Source of the DNA: Candidatus Melainabacteria bacterium | GTDB taxonomy: Bacteria; Cyanobacteriota; Vampirovibrionia; 2-02-FULL-35-15 | NCBI GenBank assembly: GCA_023250195.1 | Contig: JAHFBF010000001.1 | Coordinates: 209,907 to 273,906 of the forward strand | Direction: 5' to 3' | DNA: 64,000 nucleotides | Shown: in pieces, positions 36,130 through 44,667 of the stretch | Layout of the letters: each line of letters begins with the position of its first letter | Numbering within the stretch: position 1 is the stretch's first letter | Notes under the pieces: generated by a model | What the model saw: only the letters and a program-made list of their open reading frames with translations | Told to the model about the DNA's origin: nothing | Databases searched by the model: none | Position numbers and translations under genes: made by a program

Positions 36130-38849
36130 TTTACTTTCACTTGCTTATTTAACAATACTATTAATAATCCTAAAACAATAAGAGCAAAACAAGTTATAAA
36201 CAATCCAATTAAAAATAATTTCGGGTAATAATAAAACTCAATTAAATAGCTCCCTGCTTTAGGCAGATAAACTGCTCTTTGAACCAAATTAGCTTGCAAA
36301 TGCTCAGATTCTTTTCCATTAACTTTTACTTTCCAGTTATTATTTAGATTATTACCAAGTATAAGAAACCCAGGGCGATTAGTTATCGCATTAATAGTTA
36401 TTTTGTTTAGATCGTATTTAATTTGAGGATTAGAGGTGAGAGGTGAGAGGTGAGAGGTGAGAGGTGAGAGATGAGAGATGAAAATTTTACCCTCTGATCT
36501 CTGATCTCTGATCTCTGATCTCAATATGACTTCTTTCCGGGGATCAAAATTTGGACTGTCCAACTCAACTATTATCTCTTTTGGATCTTTAATTACTTTA
36601 TAGTCAGATACAAGAAATGCCCTTGGTAGATAATCTTTATTTTCATATATTGCACAATCTCCTTCATAAACTTTTGTAGCTTCATTTGAATCTATTTTAA
36701 TTCCTTTAGGAAGTAAAAAGTATTTAACATTTAACAAATCAATTATTTTACTTTTATAATTTGAAAGTGGAAATGGAACATTTTTATTTGGAAAAAAACT
36801 AATAAGATTTTTAGAATACAAAAGAGCTGGATTTTTTGATTCAAGATAAATAAAGAGATTATAAATATCTTTTGAAGGAAATGAACTATAACCCGATATT
36901 TCCTCAATTCTATAAGGGAATAAAGTATTAGGTTCTGGCACCTGCAATGACAGCCTAGTACCACCAATATAAACTGCACCTATTGGCATTACCCTGAACG
37001 GTTGCTTTAATTGTTTATTTTTAGTAAGCAGATAGTCAATACCTCCATTTTTCTGAAAAAGCTTATAATCATTTCTATTTGACCAGCTAATAAAATAAGA
37101 AGAATGACACATAATATCAACAGCTGATACTGTTATTAAAAAAATAAATAGAATTATTCTAGATTTGTTTTTAAGAAAAGTAATATAATCTTCAAAAGCT
37201 TGAAAACCAATTGCAGCAAGGAAAGGCACAGAGTAACTATATATTTCCAGGAACCTATGATGCTGGAGTTGTTTAAATCCTGGGATAAATTCTCTCGAGA
37301 AAAAAAAGACTTGAGAACCAGTACACATAAGCCAGGAAAATATAATCGTAAGAAAGAAAAAAGCAGTAAGTTTATTTCTAAACACTGTCTTTAAACTAAA
37401 AATTGCCATCACAAAAGGAATAATTCCAAAATAAATATAGTTATTAAATATCCACCAATAAACATAAGAATTTGTAAAATGAGACCATTGTGTAGTTCCT
37501 TTATAGTAAGGGAAAATCACTCCAAATAAGGCTTCTAAAGGTATAGAGTTTGCTTTAATACTTTCAATGTTATAAGGTACTCGCTGAGAATTTTCTAGAA
37601 CGGAACAGAATGGAATCAAGACTACCGAGCTAAACATTAATGAAAATATAGAAATAAAAGTAAAAGTGGACAGATGTAATAAAACAAGCTTTTTATCGGT
37701 AAAGAAAGCATTTATACTTTTAAAAAAAGTAAATAAGGTAAAAAACAAAAATGAATAGTAAATCACTTGAAGATGTCCAGAAATAAAAATAAGACCAAGT
37801 AAGATGGCTGAAGTTATTAAGTGTTTGTTTAGAAATTTTTGCGAACTGATACTTCTTTCATAAGCAAGAATTAAAAATGGAAGTGTTACACTAAGAAGCA
37901 ATATTGATTCCTGACTTATCCATGTAGAATTAAAGGGATTAAACATATACACAATCCCTGCTAATAATGATGCATAAAACCCCAGCTCCCAATATCTACT
38001 CAAGAGATAAGCTCCAAATCCACAGAATACAAGACATAAAAAAACAATTAACAGATGTGCAGTAAAGTGATCAAAAAGCAGATAAGAAATAAAATATAAA
38101 GGATGAAAAAAACCAACCTGAGGTTCAGCTAAAAATTCTGCCCCGGTAAGTATGTAATTGTTCCAAAGTGGCAATTTAAATGACATTATTGACTCAGAAT
38201 AAAATTCTCTAAGCGGTGTAAATAACTGAATATAATCATTTATCGCAGGATTATGAACTTTAGGCACGGAAGAAAAATCTTCACAAATAAGTTTTAAATC
38301 TTTCAAATATAAAGTTAAACTGTTTTTACTTTTATTATGGAATTTAATTTTTAACACATTTAGATCAATAGAATTTTTTTGTTTTATTAAGTCATTAATA
38401 GGATAAATTGCTTTATACCAGTGAATATCCTTACTAGTAGGTGGAATTATTACTGATTGAGGAATATAATTTTGATTTGTTTTAGTATTTATTAGCAGTA
38501 CACTAATATCTAATGGCTCATTGGTTTTAAAATCAAAGCTAAGATAGCAATTTAAGTCCTCAGTTATATTACGATCCAAATTTTTCACAGAGCTTAAATT
38601 AAAATCAAGTTCTTTAATCTCATTTTTATTAATATTTAAACTTTTTCCTACATCTAGATTTCCTTCCCAGAAAGTAAGCTTTTTCACATTAGAGTCAACC
38701 GTATAGTATTTCCACGGATACATAAGAACATTTCTAATATCAATTGGAGTGTCAACTTTTCCAAGGAATACAGGAAACAAATATACCAAGCTAAGCAAGA
38801 TAAATATTATTAAAGCTATTTTATGTTCTTTTTTTATTTGTTCAGTCAT
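36126..38849 (-). CDS. YfhO-like polytopic membrane protein, copy 2 of 3
   Basis: 907 residues, overlapping the upstream copy by eight bases and the downstream copy by four (ATGA). Same architecture as copy 3: VDTPIDIRN loop, MYPWKY, an extracytoplasmic segment of about 170 residues, WNNYILTGAEFLAEPQ, GHLQVIYYS, and a soluble tail with YLPRAFLVSDY and DPRKEVIL. It lacks the 31-base palindrome seen in copy 3. Its first heptamer array has seven units against four in the other copies, adding exactly seven residues (a second SHLSPLT). Expected to act in the membrane on a lipid-linked sugar (family knowledge). Confidence 0.78.
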   Translation of the reverse strand: MTEQIKKEHKIALIIFILLSLVYLFPVFLGKVDTPIDIRNVLMYPWKYYTVDSNVKKLTFWEGNLDVGKSLNINKNEIKELDFNLSSVKNLDRNITEDLNCYLSFDFKTNEPLDISVLLINTKTNQNYIPQSVIIPPTSKDIHWYKAIYPINDLIKQKNSIDLNVLKIKFHNKSKNSLTLYLKDLKLICEDFSSVPKVHNPAINDYIQLFTPLREFYSESIMSFKLPLWNNYILTGAEFLAEPQVGFFHPLYFISYLLFDHFTAHLLIVFLCLVFCGFGAYLLSRYWELGFYASLLAGIVYMFNPFNSTWISQESILLLSVTLPFLILAYERSISSQKFLNKHLITSAILLGLIFISGHLQVIYYSFLFFTLFTFFKSINAFFTDKKLVLLHLSTFTFISIFSLMFSSVVLIPFCSVLENSQRVPYNIESIKANSIPLEALFGVIFPYYKGTTQWSHFTNSYVYWWIFNNYIYFGIIPFVMAIFSLKTVFRNKLTAFFFLTIIFSWLMCTGSQVFFFSREFIPGFKQLQHHRFLEIYSYSVPFLAAIGFQAFEDYITFLKNKSRIILFIFLITVSAVDIMCHSSYFISWSNRNDYKLFQKNGGIDYLLTKNKQLKQPFRVMPIGAVYIGGTRLSLQVPEPNTLFPYRIEEISGYSSFPSKDIYNLFIYLESKNPALLYSKNLISFFPNKNVPFPLSNYKSKIIDLLNVKYFLLPKGIKIDSNEATKVYEGDCAIYENKDYLPRAFLVSDYKVIKDPKEIIVELDSPNFDPRKEVILRSEIRDQRSEGKIFISHLSPLTSHLSPLTSNPQIKYDLNKITINAITNRPGFLILGNNLNNNWKVKVNGKESEHLQANLVQRAVYLPKAGSYLIEFYYYPKLFLIGLFITCFALIVLGLLIVLLNKQVKVK
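36432..36522. repeat. Paired heptamer arrays inside YfhO-like copy 2 (expanded)
   Basis: Five AGAGGTG and two AGAGATG units (36432-36480), a 14-base linker, then four TGATCTC units (36495-36522). Three units more than the paralogues, that is 21 bases, so the reading frame is preserved. Confidence 0.78.
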
Positions 38850-41130
38850 TTCCTTTAACTTTTAAATACATAGCTAAAATCAATAAGAAAATCACTGATG
38901 TAATTGTTATTACTAAGCCTATAAAAAATAATTTTGAGTAATAATAAAATTCAATCAAATAATTCTCGGCTTTAGGTAGATAAACTGCTCTCTGTACTAA
39001 GTTCGCTTGAATATGCTCAGCTTCTTTTCCATTAACCTTTACTTTCCAGTTATTATTCAGATTATTACCAAGTATAAGAAACCCAGGGCGATTAGTTATC
39101 GCATTAATAGTTATTTTGTTTAGATCGTATTTAATTTGAGGATTAGAGGTGAGAGGTGAGAGATGAGAGATGAAAATTTTACCCTCTGATCTCTGATCTC
39201 TGATCTCTGATCTCAATATGACTTCTTTCCTGGGATCAAAATCTGGACTGTCCAACACAACTATTATCTCTTTTGGATCTTTAATTATTTTGTAATTCTC
39301 TATAAAAAATACCCTTGGCAAATAGTTTTTATTTTCATATATTGCACAGTCACCATCAAAAACCTTAGTAGCATATTCCGGGTCAATAGTTATTACACTC
39401 GGAATCATAAAATATTTTACATTTAATAAATCCAGTATTTTACTTTTAAAGTTATAAATGGGGAAGGGAATATTTGGATTTACAAATAAATTAAGTTTTT
39501 CTGTGGCATACAGCTTGTTTTTATCTTTGGTTTGTACATAAACAAATAAATTAAAAATATCTTTAGGTATAAATGAGCTGTATCCTGAAACATCTTCCAG
39601 TCCATAAGGCAGAAGCGTATTTGGTTGGGCAATGTTTACATTTAATTTAATATTTCCTATTTTATCCACTGCAAAAGGCAAAATTCGAAACGGTTCATTC
39701 GATTTTCCTTTTTCATCAATTAAGAACTTTAATGCCCCCTTCTGAGGTAAAGGCTTATAAGCACCTCTATCTGACCACGTTATAAAAAATGATGAGAAAT
39801 ACATAAGGTCAAAAATGGTAATTATAAGAATAGAGAAGATAATGATTTTTTTTAGATTTTCTTTTATAAAGGAAATTTTATGTAAAATGAACTGGAATCC
39901 AAACCCGCTTAAAAAAGGAACACTATAACTATAAAGCTGTAAAAATCTAAAATGCTGCATCTGTTTAAAGCCCGGCAAAAAATCTTTAACTAAAAAACAA
40001 ACCGGCGAGCCGGCACAAATAACAAATGAAAGAAAAACTATAAAGAAAAAGAAAATTACAAGCTTCTCTGAAAAAAGCTTTCTCAAGCTGAATATAAAAA
40101 ATAAAAACGGTAGAAATCCAAAATAAACATAATGATTAAAAAAGTTTCCTATATATTGAGGATCAAGGTTTAAATTTTCAGAATGAACATTTTTAAGAGA
40201 TCCACCATAAAATGGATAAATCAGTCCCAGTAAGGATTTAAAAGAAAGCGAATTTGCACGTATGAATTCTAGAGAATTAGCTGTTCTGTGAGAATTTAAA
40301 AACAATGGAAAAAATGGGATAATTACAACAGAGCCAATAAAAATCCCAAACAATGAAACAAAGAAAATACTGGCAGTATGCCTTGTAAAAGATTTATAGT
40401 CAAGTAAAAATCTAAAAGATGCAAATAGCAAAAAGAAAATAAACGTATAATAAACATATTGAAGATGTCCGGATAAGAATACTAATCCTAATAGCAAAGA
40501 AGAAAAGACTAAATATTTGTTAACTAGTTTTACTTCTCGAAGATTTTTTTCATAACAAAGAATTAAAAAAGGCAATACAGCACTATTCATAAGCATATGT
40601 TCATAACTAAACCACGTAACATTAAATGGCTGAAACATATAAACAATAGCTGTAAAAAGAGAAGCAGCATAACCAAGCTTCCAGTATCTGGCTAATAAAA
40701 ATGCTCCTATACCACCTACGATAAAAGAAATAAATGTCACCAATCCATGAGCAGTAAAATGATCAAATAAAAAATAAATTAGAGCATAACCAGGATGTAA
40801 ATAACCAAGCTGTGGTTCTGCTAAAAACTCAGTTCCTGTAAAAATATAATTATTCCAAAAAGGTAATTGCAGTTTTTTTATAGATTCAGAATAAAACTCC
40901 CGAAAAGGAGTAAACATTTGAATAAGGTCATTAATATAATAATTATGAACTGTTGGAGTTACTGCTTTTGCGACTTTTTCATCTACAGCATGATATCGCC
41001 ACGGATACATAAGAACATCTCTAATATCTGTAGGTGTATCAATCTTGCCAAGAAAAAACGGGAAAAGATGTATGACGCAAATAAGAAAAATGATAATAAA
41101 AGCTAATTGATTTTTAGAGAACACTTTCAT
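38842..41130 (-). CDS. YfhO-like polytopic membrane protein, copy 1 of 3, short form
   Basis: 762 residues; first gene of its operon, with ATG 41130 eight bases after a TATGAT box. The acidic loop IDTPTDIRD and MYPWRYHAVDEK are present, but about 150 residues found in the other two copies between HAVD and HNYYINDLIQ are missing, so the protein passes directly to FTPFREFYSES. Membrane domain, GHLQYVYYT and soluble tail (YLPRVFFIENY) are complete. Heptamer arrays are at 39145-39214. The missing part is probably a separate extracytoplasmic domain, so this copy may differ in acceptor binding. Confidence 0.78.
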   Translation of the reverse strand: MKVFSKNQLAFIIIFLICVIHLFPFFLGKIDTPTDIRDVLMYPWRYHAVDEKVAKAVTPTVHNYYINDLIQMFTPFREFYSESIKKLQLPFWNNYIFTGTEFLAEPQLGYLHPGYALIYFLFDHFTAHGLVTFISFIVGGIGAFLLARYWKLGYAASLFTAIVYMFQPFNVTWFSYEHMLMNSAVLPFLILCYEKNLREVKLVNKYLVFSSLLLGLVFLSGHLQYVYYTFIFFLLFASFRFLLDYKSFTRHTASIFFVSLFGIFIGSVVIIPFFPLFLNSHRTANSLEFIRANSLSFKSLLGLIYPFYGGSLKNVHSENLNLDPQYIGNFFNHYVYFGFLPFLFFIFSLRKLFSEKLVIFFFFIVFLSFVICAGSPVCFLVKDFLPGFKQMQHFRFLQLYSYSVPFLSGFGFQFILHKISFIKENLKKIIIFSILIITIFDLMYFSSFFITWSDRGAYKPLPQKGALKFLIDEKGKSNEPFRILPFAVDKIGNIKLNVNIAQPNTLLPYGLEDVSGYSSFIPKDIFNLFVYVQTKDKNKLYATEKLNLFVNPNIPFPIYNFKSKILDLLNVKYFMIPSVITIDPEYATKVFDGDCAIYENKNYLPRVFFIENYKIIKDPKEIIVVLDSPDFDPRKEVILRSEIRDQRSEGKIFISHLSPLTSNPQIKYDLNKITINAITNRPGFLILGNNLNNNWKVKVNGKEAEHIQANLVQRAVYLPKAENYLIEFYYYSKLFFIGLVITITSVIFLLILAMYLKVKGND
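39145..39214. repeat. Paired heptamer arrays inside YfhO-like copy 1
   Basis: Two AGAGGTG and two AGAGATG units (39145-39172), a 14-base linker, then four TGATCTC units (39187-39214). Same place in the protein as in the two paralogues. Confidence 0.75.
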
Positions 41131-41138
41131 AGCTATTA

Positions 41139-41144
41139 ATCATA
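41139..41144 (-). promoter_or_regulatory. -10 box (TATGAT) for the YfhO-like operon
   Basis: On the minus strand TATGAT ends eight bases before ATG 41130, in a 42-base divergent spacer. No convincing -35 was found. A near-leaderless transcript is expected. Confidence 0.45.
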
Positions 41145-41156
41145 TCTAAATGACGT

Positions 41157-41162
41157 TATAAT
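41157..41162 (+). promoter_or_regulatory. -10 box (TATAAT) for the GT4 gene
   Basis: Perfect TATAAT ten bases before ATG 41173, in the same 42-base divergent spacer. No clear -35. Fits the near-leaderless pattern at other operon heads. Confidence 0.5.
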
Positions 41163-41172
41163 ATTTGAATTG

Positions 41173-42405
41173 ATGACAGGAAAAAAATTAAAAGTTTTAA
41201 TGGTAAATTATGAATTCCCCCCTATTGGCGGCGGGGGCGGTACCACTACAAGATTTGTAGCTAAATACATGAGTCGTCTCGGAGTAGATGTAGATGTTAT
41301 CACTTCAAAACCAGGTAAAGATGATTTTTTCAGCCATCCGGATGGTTTTAATCTTTATTATGCCGGTCATACAAAAAATAAGATTTCAGGGACTCATGTT
41401 CCAGAACTCGCAAGATTTGCACTGACACTTATTTATTATTCAAAACAAATAATAAAACGTTCAAAGCCTGATTTAATTCATTGTTTTTTTACACTGCCTT
41501 CAGGAAGTTTTGGATTATACTGCAAAAAGGTTTTTAAAATTCCTTATATAGTTTCCGCTCTCGGAGCAGATGTCCCTGGATTTAATATAGGAGATTGGAG
41601 GTTAGATGCCTATCATGCACTAACAAAATTTATATCAAAGTCAATCTGGAACAATTCCTCTTATGTAGTTGCAAATAGCAAGTCACTTCAGGAAACATGC
41701 AAAGAATTCTCTCCCGATCACGATATAGATATAATCACAAACGGAGTTGACACAGAGGTTTTTTATCCTGCACAAAATAAAGACTTCACTAAAAATAAAG
41801 ATATAAATATTTTATTTGTCAGTCGTTTAATGCTTCAAAAAGGTGTTGATACTCTAATAAGAACTATGCATGCTTTAAAAGAAAGAAACATAAATAATTT
41901 TAATTTGACAATTGTCGGAGAAGGACATTTAAAAAACATCATGTTTACACTGATAGAAGAATACAACTTAAAAGAAAAAATTAATTATTTAGGCTGGAAG
42001 GATTTAGAAGAGTTGCCAGATATTTACAGAAAGGCTGATATATTTATTCTTCCTTCTGTTATGGAAGGCATGTCCAGTGTGGTTCTCCAGGCAATGGCAT
42101 CAGGCTTACCAATAGTGGCTTCCAGAGTTAAAGGATTTGAAGAGGTCTTAGAAGAAAATGTAAATGGCTTATTTGCTGAATATAACAATCCTAATGAATT
42201 TGCACATGCTATTGAAAAATTAATCAAATCGCCGGAACTTCGGGGAAAAATGTCCAGCAACTCCATAAAAAAAGCAAACCAGTTTTCATGGGAAAATATT
42301 GCAAAGAGATATTTAGAGCTTTATGAAATGAGTGTTGGTTTAATAAATGGAAACGGTTTAAAAAATAAATTAGTAGCATCACAAGGAAGTTCAAAACATT
42401 GTTGA
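41173..42405 (+). CDS. GT4 family glycosyltransferase
   Basis: 410 residues from ATG 41173 (a TTG directly before it is an alternative). The N-terminal glycine-rich loop PPIGGGGGT lies near 16-24, and LGADVPG and ITNGVDTEVF follow. The C-terminal donor-binding half has LFVSRLMLQKGVDTLI and EGMSSVVLQAMASGLP near 298, the E-x7-E-like GT4 signature. It is a soluble or membrane-associated cytoplasmic enzyme using a nucleotide sugar. Monocistronic, divergent from the YfhO-like operon; its 3' end overlaps the convergent SGNH gene by 15 bases. Confidence 0.9.
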   Translation: MTGKKLKVLMVNYEFPPIGGGGGTTTRFVAKYMSRLGVDVDVITSKPGKDDFFSHPDGFNLYYAGHTKNKISGTHVPELARFALTLIYYSKQIIKRSKPDLIHCFFTLPSGSFGLYCKKVFKIPYIVSALGADVPGFNIGDWRLDAYHALTKFISKSIWNNSSYVVANSKSLQETCKEFSPDHDIDIITNGVDTEVFYPAQNKDFTKNKDINILFVSRLMLQKGVDTLIRTMHALKERNINNFNLTIVGEGHLKNIMFTLIEEYNLKEKINYLGWKDLEELPDIYRKADIFILPSVMEGMSSVVLQAMASGLPIVASRVKGFEEVLEENVNGLFAEYNNPNEFAHAIEKLIKSPELRGKMSSNSIKKANQFSWENIAKRYLELYEMSVGLINGNGLKNKLVASQGSSKHC

Positions 42406-43422
42406 TTCTTCTTGTAAAGATTTATATATTGTTTTAGCTAAAAGCAAATTGCCTGTTTTTGTGAAATGTCCATTATCCAAATAAATATTACCCAGTTCTC
42501 TTTGATTGTTTTTCAGAATTTCAATGTAATCAAGAAAACTAAGACCATCCTGTTTAACATTTTTAAAAACATACTCAAACCATTTTAAGGAGTCAGATTT
42601 TTCTATAAAATCAGTTTTAGCAGGACTTAAAACCACCAAAAGTTTTGCATTATGGCTTAAAACTAGCTCATAAATCTTTTGAAATAATAGATTTGAAACT
42701 TCTTTCGCTTCATTTTCATTAAGTAATTTATCGCCTGCAACTAAACTTAAAAATTTACCTACAGTTCCCCCATATGGCAAATAGTTACCTAAAAAGTAGC
42801 TATTTGAAAATAAATTTCTAAGGCAGTGTTTCTTAATATTGCTATTAGTAAGTATTAAATCTCCCTCTTTTTTTATAAAAAGAGGTTTTCTTTTTCCATA
42901 ACAAAAATTACTTCCTGTACTTGCTAAATCATTATGTGTACAAATAACAAGAACTAAAATTTTTAATTTATTAAACTTATCTAGATGCTTTTTCAAAAAG
43001 AGATAATATTGATCAATTCCATAACCAGACACAGCAAGGTTTGATACTTGGTAACCCAAAGGAGAAACAATTTTATCTAATTGATAGGGAAGTGTCTCTG
43101 TATCATTTACCCCAAATCCCCAAGCAACTGAATCACCAAGAATTATTATTTGATTTTTATTTTGATCTATTTCACCAGATCGAAATCCAAGTGAATTTGA
43201 ACTTAGTTCTCCCCAGCCAGGATAGTTAATACTTCTATTTGGTATTGGACTCCATCCTAGTTCTGGATCAAACTCTGTGTTTGGATCATGCCAAGTCTGA
43301 TTTAGATATTGTTTGTTTTTTATGTAATGCCTTATTTCTAATACAAAAATTAGAAGTATAGTACAAAAAAATATACTGACTAATGAAATTAAAATGTTAA
43401 TTGTTAAAGCTCTAAATTTCAA
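42391..43422 (-). CDS. SGNH/GDSL hydrolase, membrane-anchored short form
   Basis: 343 residues from a TTG start at 43422; a stop lies upstream in frame and no ATG or GTG is available. The frameshifted paralogue begins MKLTIN at the matching place, which supports TTG. Helix about 8-29 anchors the protein with its catalytic part outside. Catalytic blocks: G96-D97-S98, CTHND (N164-D165) and D316-N-G-H319. Likely an O-acyl esterase or transferase acting on surface glycan. Last gene of the long minus-strand operon, after a 70-base gap with a possible promoter of its own. Confidence 0.85.
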   Translation of the reverse strand: MKFRALTINILISLVSIFFCTILLIFVLEIRHYIKNKQYLNQTWHDPNTEFDPELGWSPIPNRSINYPGWGELSSNSLGFRSGEIDQNKNQIIILGDSVAWGFGVNDTETLPYQLDKIVSPLGYQVSNLAVSGYGIDQYYLFLKKHLDKFNKLKILVLVICTHNDLASTGSNFCYGKRKPLFIKKEGDLILTNSNIKKHCLRNLFSNSYFLGNYLPYGGTVGKFLSLVAGDKLLNENEAKEVSNLLFQKIYELVLSHNAKLLVVLSPAKTDFIEKSDSLKWFEYVFKNVKQDGLSFLDYIEILKNNQRELGNIYLDNGHFTKTGNLLLAKTIYKSLQEESTMF

Positions 43423-43469
43423 TTTTAACCAACTGTATTTTTTTGTCCGGCATTCTAACGGTTTTCAAT

Positions 43470-43475
43470 ATTATA
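43470..43475 (-). promoter_or_regulatory. Possible -10 box (TATAAT) for the short SGNH gene
   Basis: Perfect TATAAT on the minus strand, about 48 bases before the TTG start, in the 70-base gap after the methyltransferase. No -35 identified. Chance occurrence is possible in AT-rich DNA. Confidence 0.3.
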
Positions 43476-43492
43476 GTACAGGAAGAATTAGC

Positions 43493-44386
43493 TTAGTTTT
43501 CAATCTTTTTAATAGTAATCACTATTGGCGTATACATTTCAAACATATTTAAAACCTTTGCAATAAGAGAGGATATCTTTAATTTTTGTACAAGAGAAAT
43601 TATTGGTCTTATTTTTTGAAGAGATGCCCAATCAGTATAATTTCCAGTCGTAAGGCGCTTTTTAAAGATATCTTTCCCCCAGCTTAAAACTTCTATATTT
43701 GTCATCTTACTTAAAATTTTCTTTAAATAAAATGGATTGATTAACTGCAAAGTATCAATGTACTTTGGATTTTGTCCTGCAAGTTTTGCATAAACTTTAG
43801 CTAAGAATCTATTCGTTATACAAGGCCAAAATATTCCATAATGCCCCTCCCAGAAAGAAAAATAATTTGGAATTACAAACTGTAAAAACCCACCTGGCTT
43901 AAGTACCCTTATTGACTCTTCAAGAACAAGTTTTGGATCTTGAACATGCTCCAAGACATTTGTAGAATAAATTAAATCAAAACTATTGTCATCAAATGGG
44001 AGCTTTTCTGCAGCACTACAAATAACAATATTTTCAGGCAAGTTATGTTCTTTTAATAATGTCTGTGATATTTCATTAAAAGGAGAGAACTCATCTTCGG
44101 ATGGTTCTATCCCAAAGGCATCAATCTGATATTTTGTTCTGGCTGTAACTAAAAATGTCCCAACCCCTGCACCAATTTCCAGTAATTTCTTATTTTTAAA
44201 ATCAACTTTTTCAAGCTTATTTACTTCAGAGATAAAAAGTTCAACCTGTTCAATTGCTCTATCTTCTGCTAAAAACTCACATGCAATTGCTTTAAAATCC
44301 CGCTCTAAAAGATCACCTGTTGACTCACTAAGAGCATCTGCAAGTTTATCTACAATTAATAAATTTTTTGAGATTAGTAAAATCAT
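43493..44386 (-). CDS. SAM-dependent class I methyltransferase
   Basis: 297 residues from ATG 44386. An upstream extension of 29 codons is open but crosses two hairpins and encodes no recognisable domain, so the shorter start is preferred. LLEIGAGVGTFLV is motif I, SAAEKLPFDDNSFDLIYSTNVLEHV covers motif II and the post-motif, and RVLKPGGFLQFVIPN follows. This is the Methyltransf_11 pattern common in glycan clusters. It follows the DUF5989 gene after a 116-base gap containing two stem-loops. Confidence 0.8.
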   Translation of the reverse strand: MILLISKNLLIVDKLADALSESTGDLLERDFKAIACEFLAEDRAIEQVELFISEVNKLEKVDFKNKKLLEIGAGVGTFLVTARTKYQIDAFGIEPSEDEFSPFNEISQTLLKEHNLPENIVICSAAEKLPFDDNSFDLIYSTNVLEHVQDPKLVLEESIRVLKPGGFLQFVIPNYFSFWEGHYGIFWPCITNRFLAKVYAKLAGQNPKYIDTLQLINPFYLKKILSKMTNIEVLSWGKDIFKKRLTTGNYTDWASLQKIRPIISLVQKLKISSLIAKVLNMFEMYTPIVITIKKIEN

Positions 44387-44418
44387 TATTAAAATATTAA
44401 CATTAGTGTTCCAAGTGA

Positions 44419-44440
44419 AGGTTTGCTGAAGCGCAAACCT
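44419..44440. repeat. Inverted repeat upstream of the methyltransferase gene
   Basis: AGGTTTGC and GCAAACCT, eight-base exact complements around TGAAGC. With the stronger hairpin at 44470 it occupies the gap between two genes of the operon. Role unknown. Confidence 0.5.
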
Positions 44441-44469
44441 GAACGTCGCAAAAGATTCCCAGAGAAATA

Positions 44470-44500
44470 GCAAAATAATCTGCGTTAGCAGTTATTTTGC
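44470..44500 (-). terminator. Strong stem-loop just after the DUF5989 gene
   Basis: Nine-base arms GCAAAATAA / TTATTTTGC extended by CTGC / GCAG with a one-base bulge and a four-base loop. It starts two bases past the stop codon of the DUF5989 gene on the minus strand. No long U-run follows, so it may be a transcript-stabilising or attenuating hairpin rather than a full terminator. Confidence 0.45.
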
Positions 44501-44502
44501 AT

Positions 44503-44667
44503 TTAAAATAAAGCATAAATAAAGGGGGCTAAAGCCGAACCTTCAGTAAATAAAATCAAGGCTCCAAGCAAAACTAAAAAAAGAAAGATTGGTGTTAACC
44601 ACCATTTTTTTCTGACTTTTAAAAAATCCCAGAATTCTATAATTATTGAAAACTTATTTGACAACAT
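44503..44667 (-). CDS. DUF5989 family small membrane protein
   Basis: 54 residues, easily missed because of its size. It begins MLSNKFSIIIEFWDFLKVRK, continues with KKWWLTPIFLFLVLLG and ends EGSALAPFIYALF. EFWxFLxxRKKWWL and GSAxAPFIYxLF match the DUF5989 family as I know it: one membrane helix preceded by a basic-aromatic stretch. It starts 14 bases inside the SGNH gene, so it is translationally coupled. DUF5989 proteins are typically found beside SxtJ-like and SGNH proteins, as here. Molecular function unknown. Confidence 0.85.
   Translation of the reverse strand: MLSNKFSIIIEFWDFLKVRKKWWLTPIFLFLVLLGALILFTEGSALAPFIYALF

Noticed and set aside
42873..42896. Hairpin CCTCTTTTT/AAAAAGAGG in the short SGNH gene, considered as an inserted palindrome
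   Set aside because: The paralogue at 32273 has the same protein length at this place, so nothing was inserted.
44387..44473. N-terminal extension of 29 codons for the methyltransferase at 43493
   Set aside because: It crosses two inverted repeats, encodes no recognisable sequence and is not needed for the methyltransferase fold.
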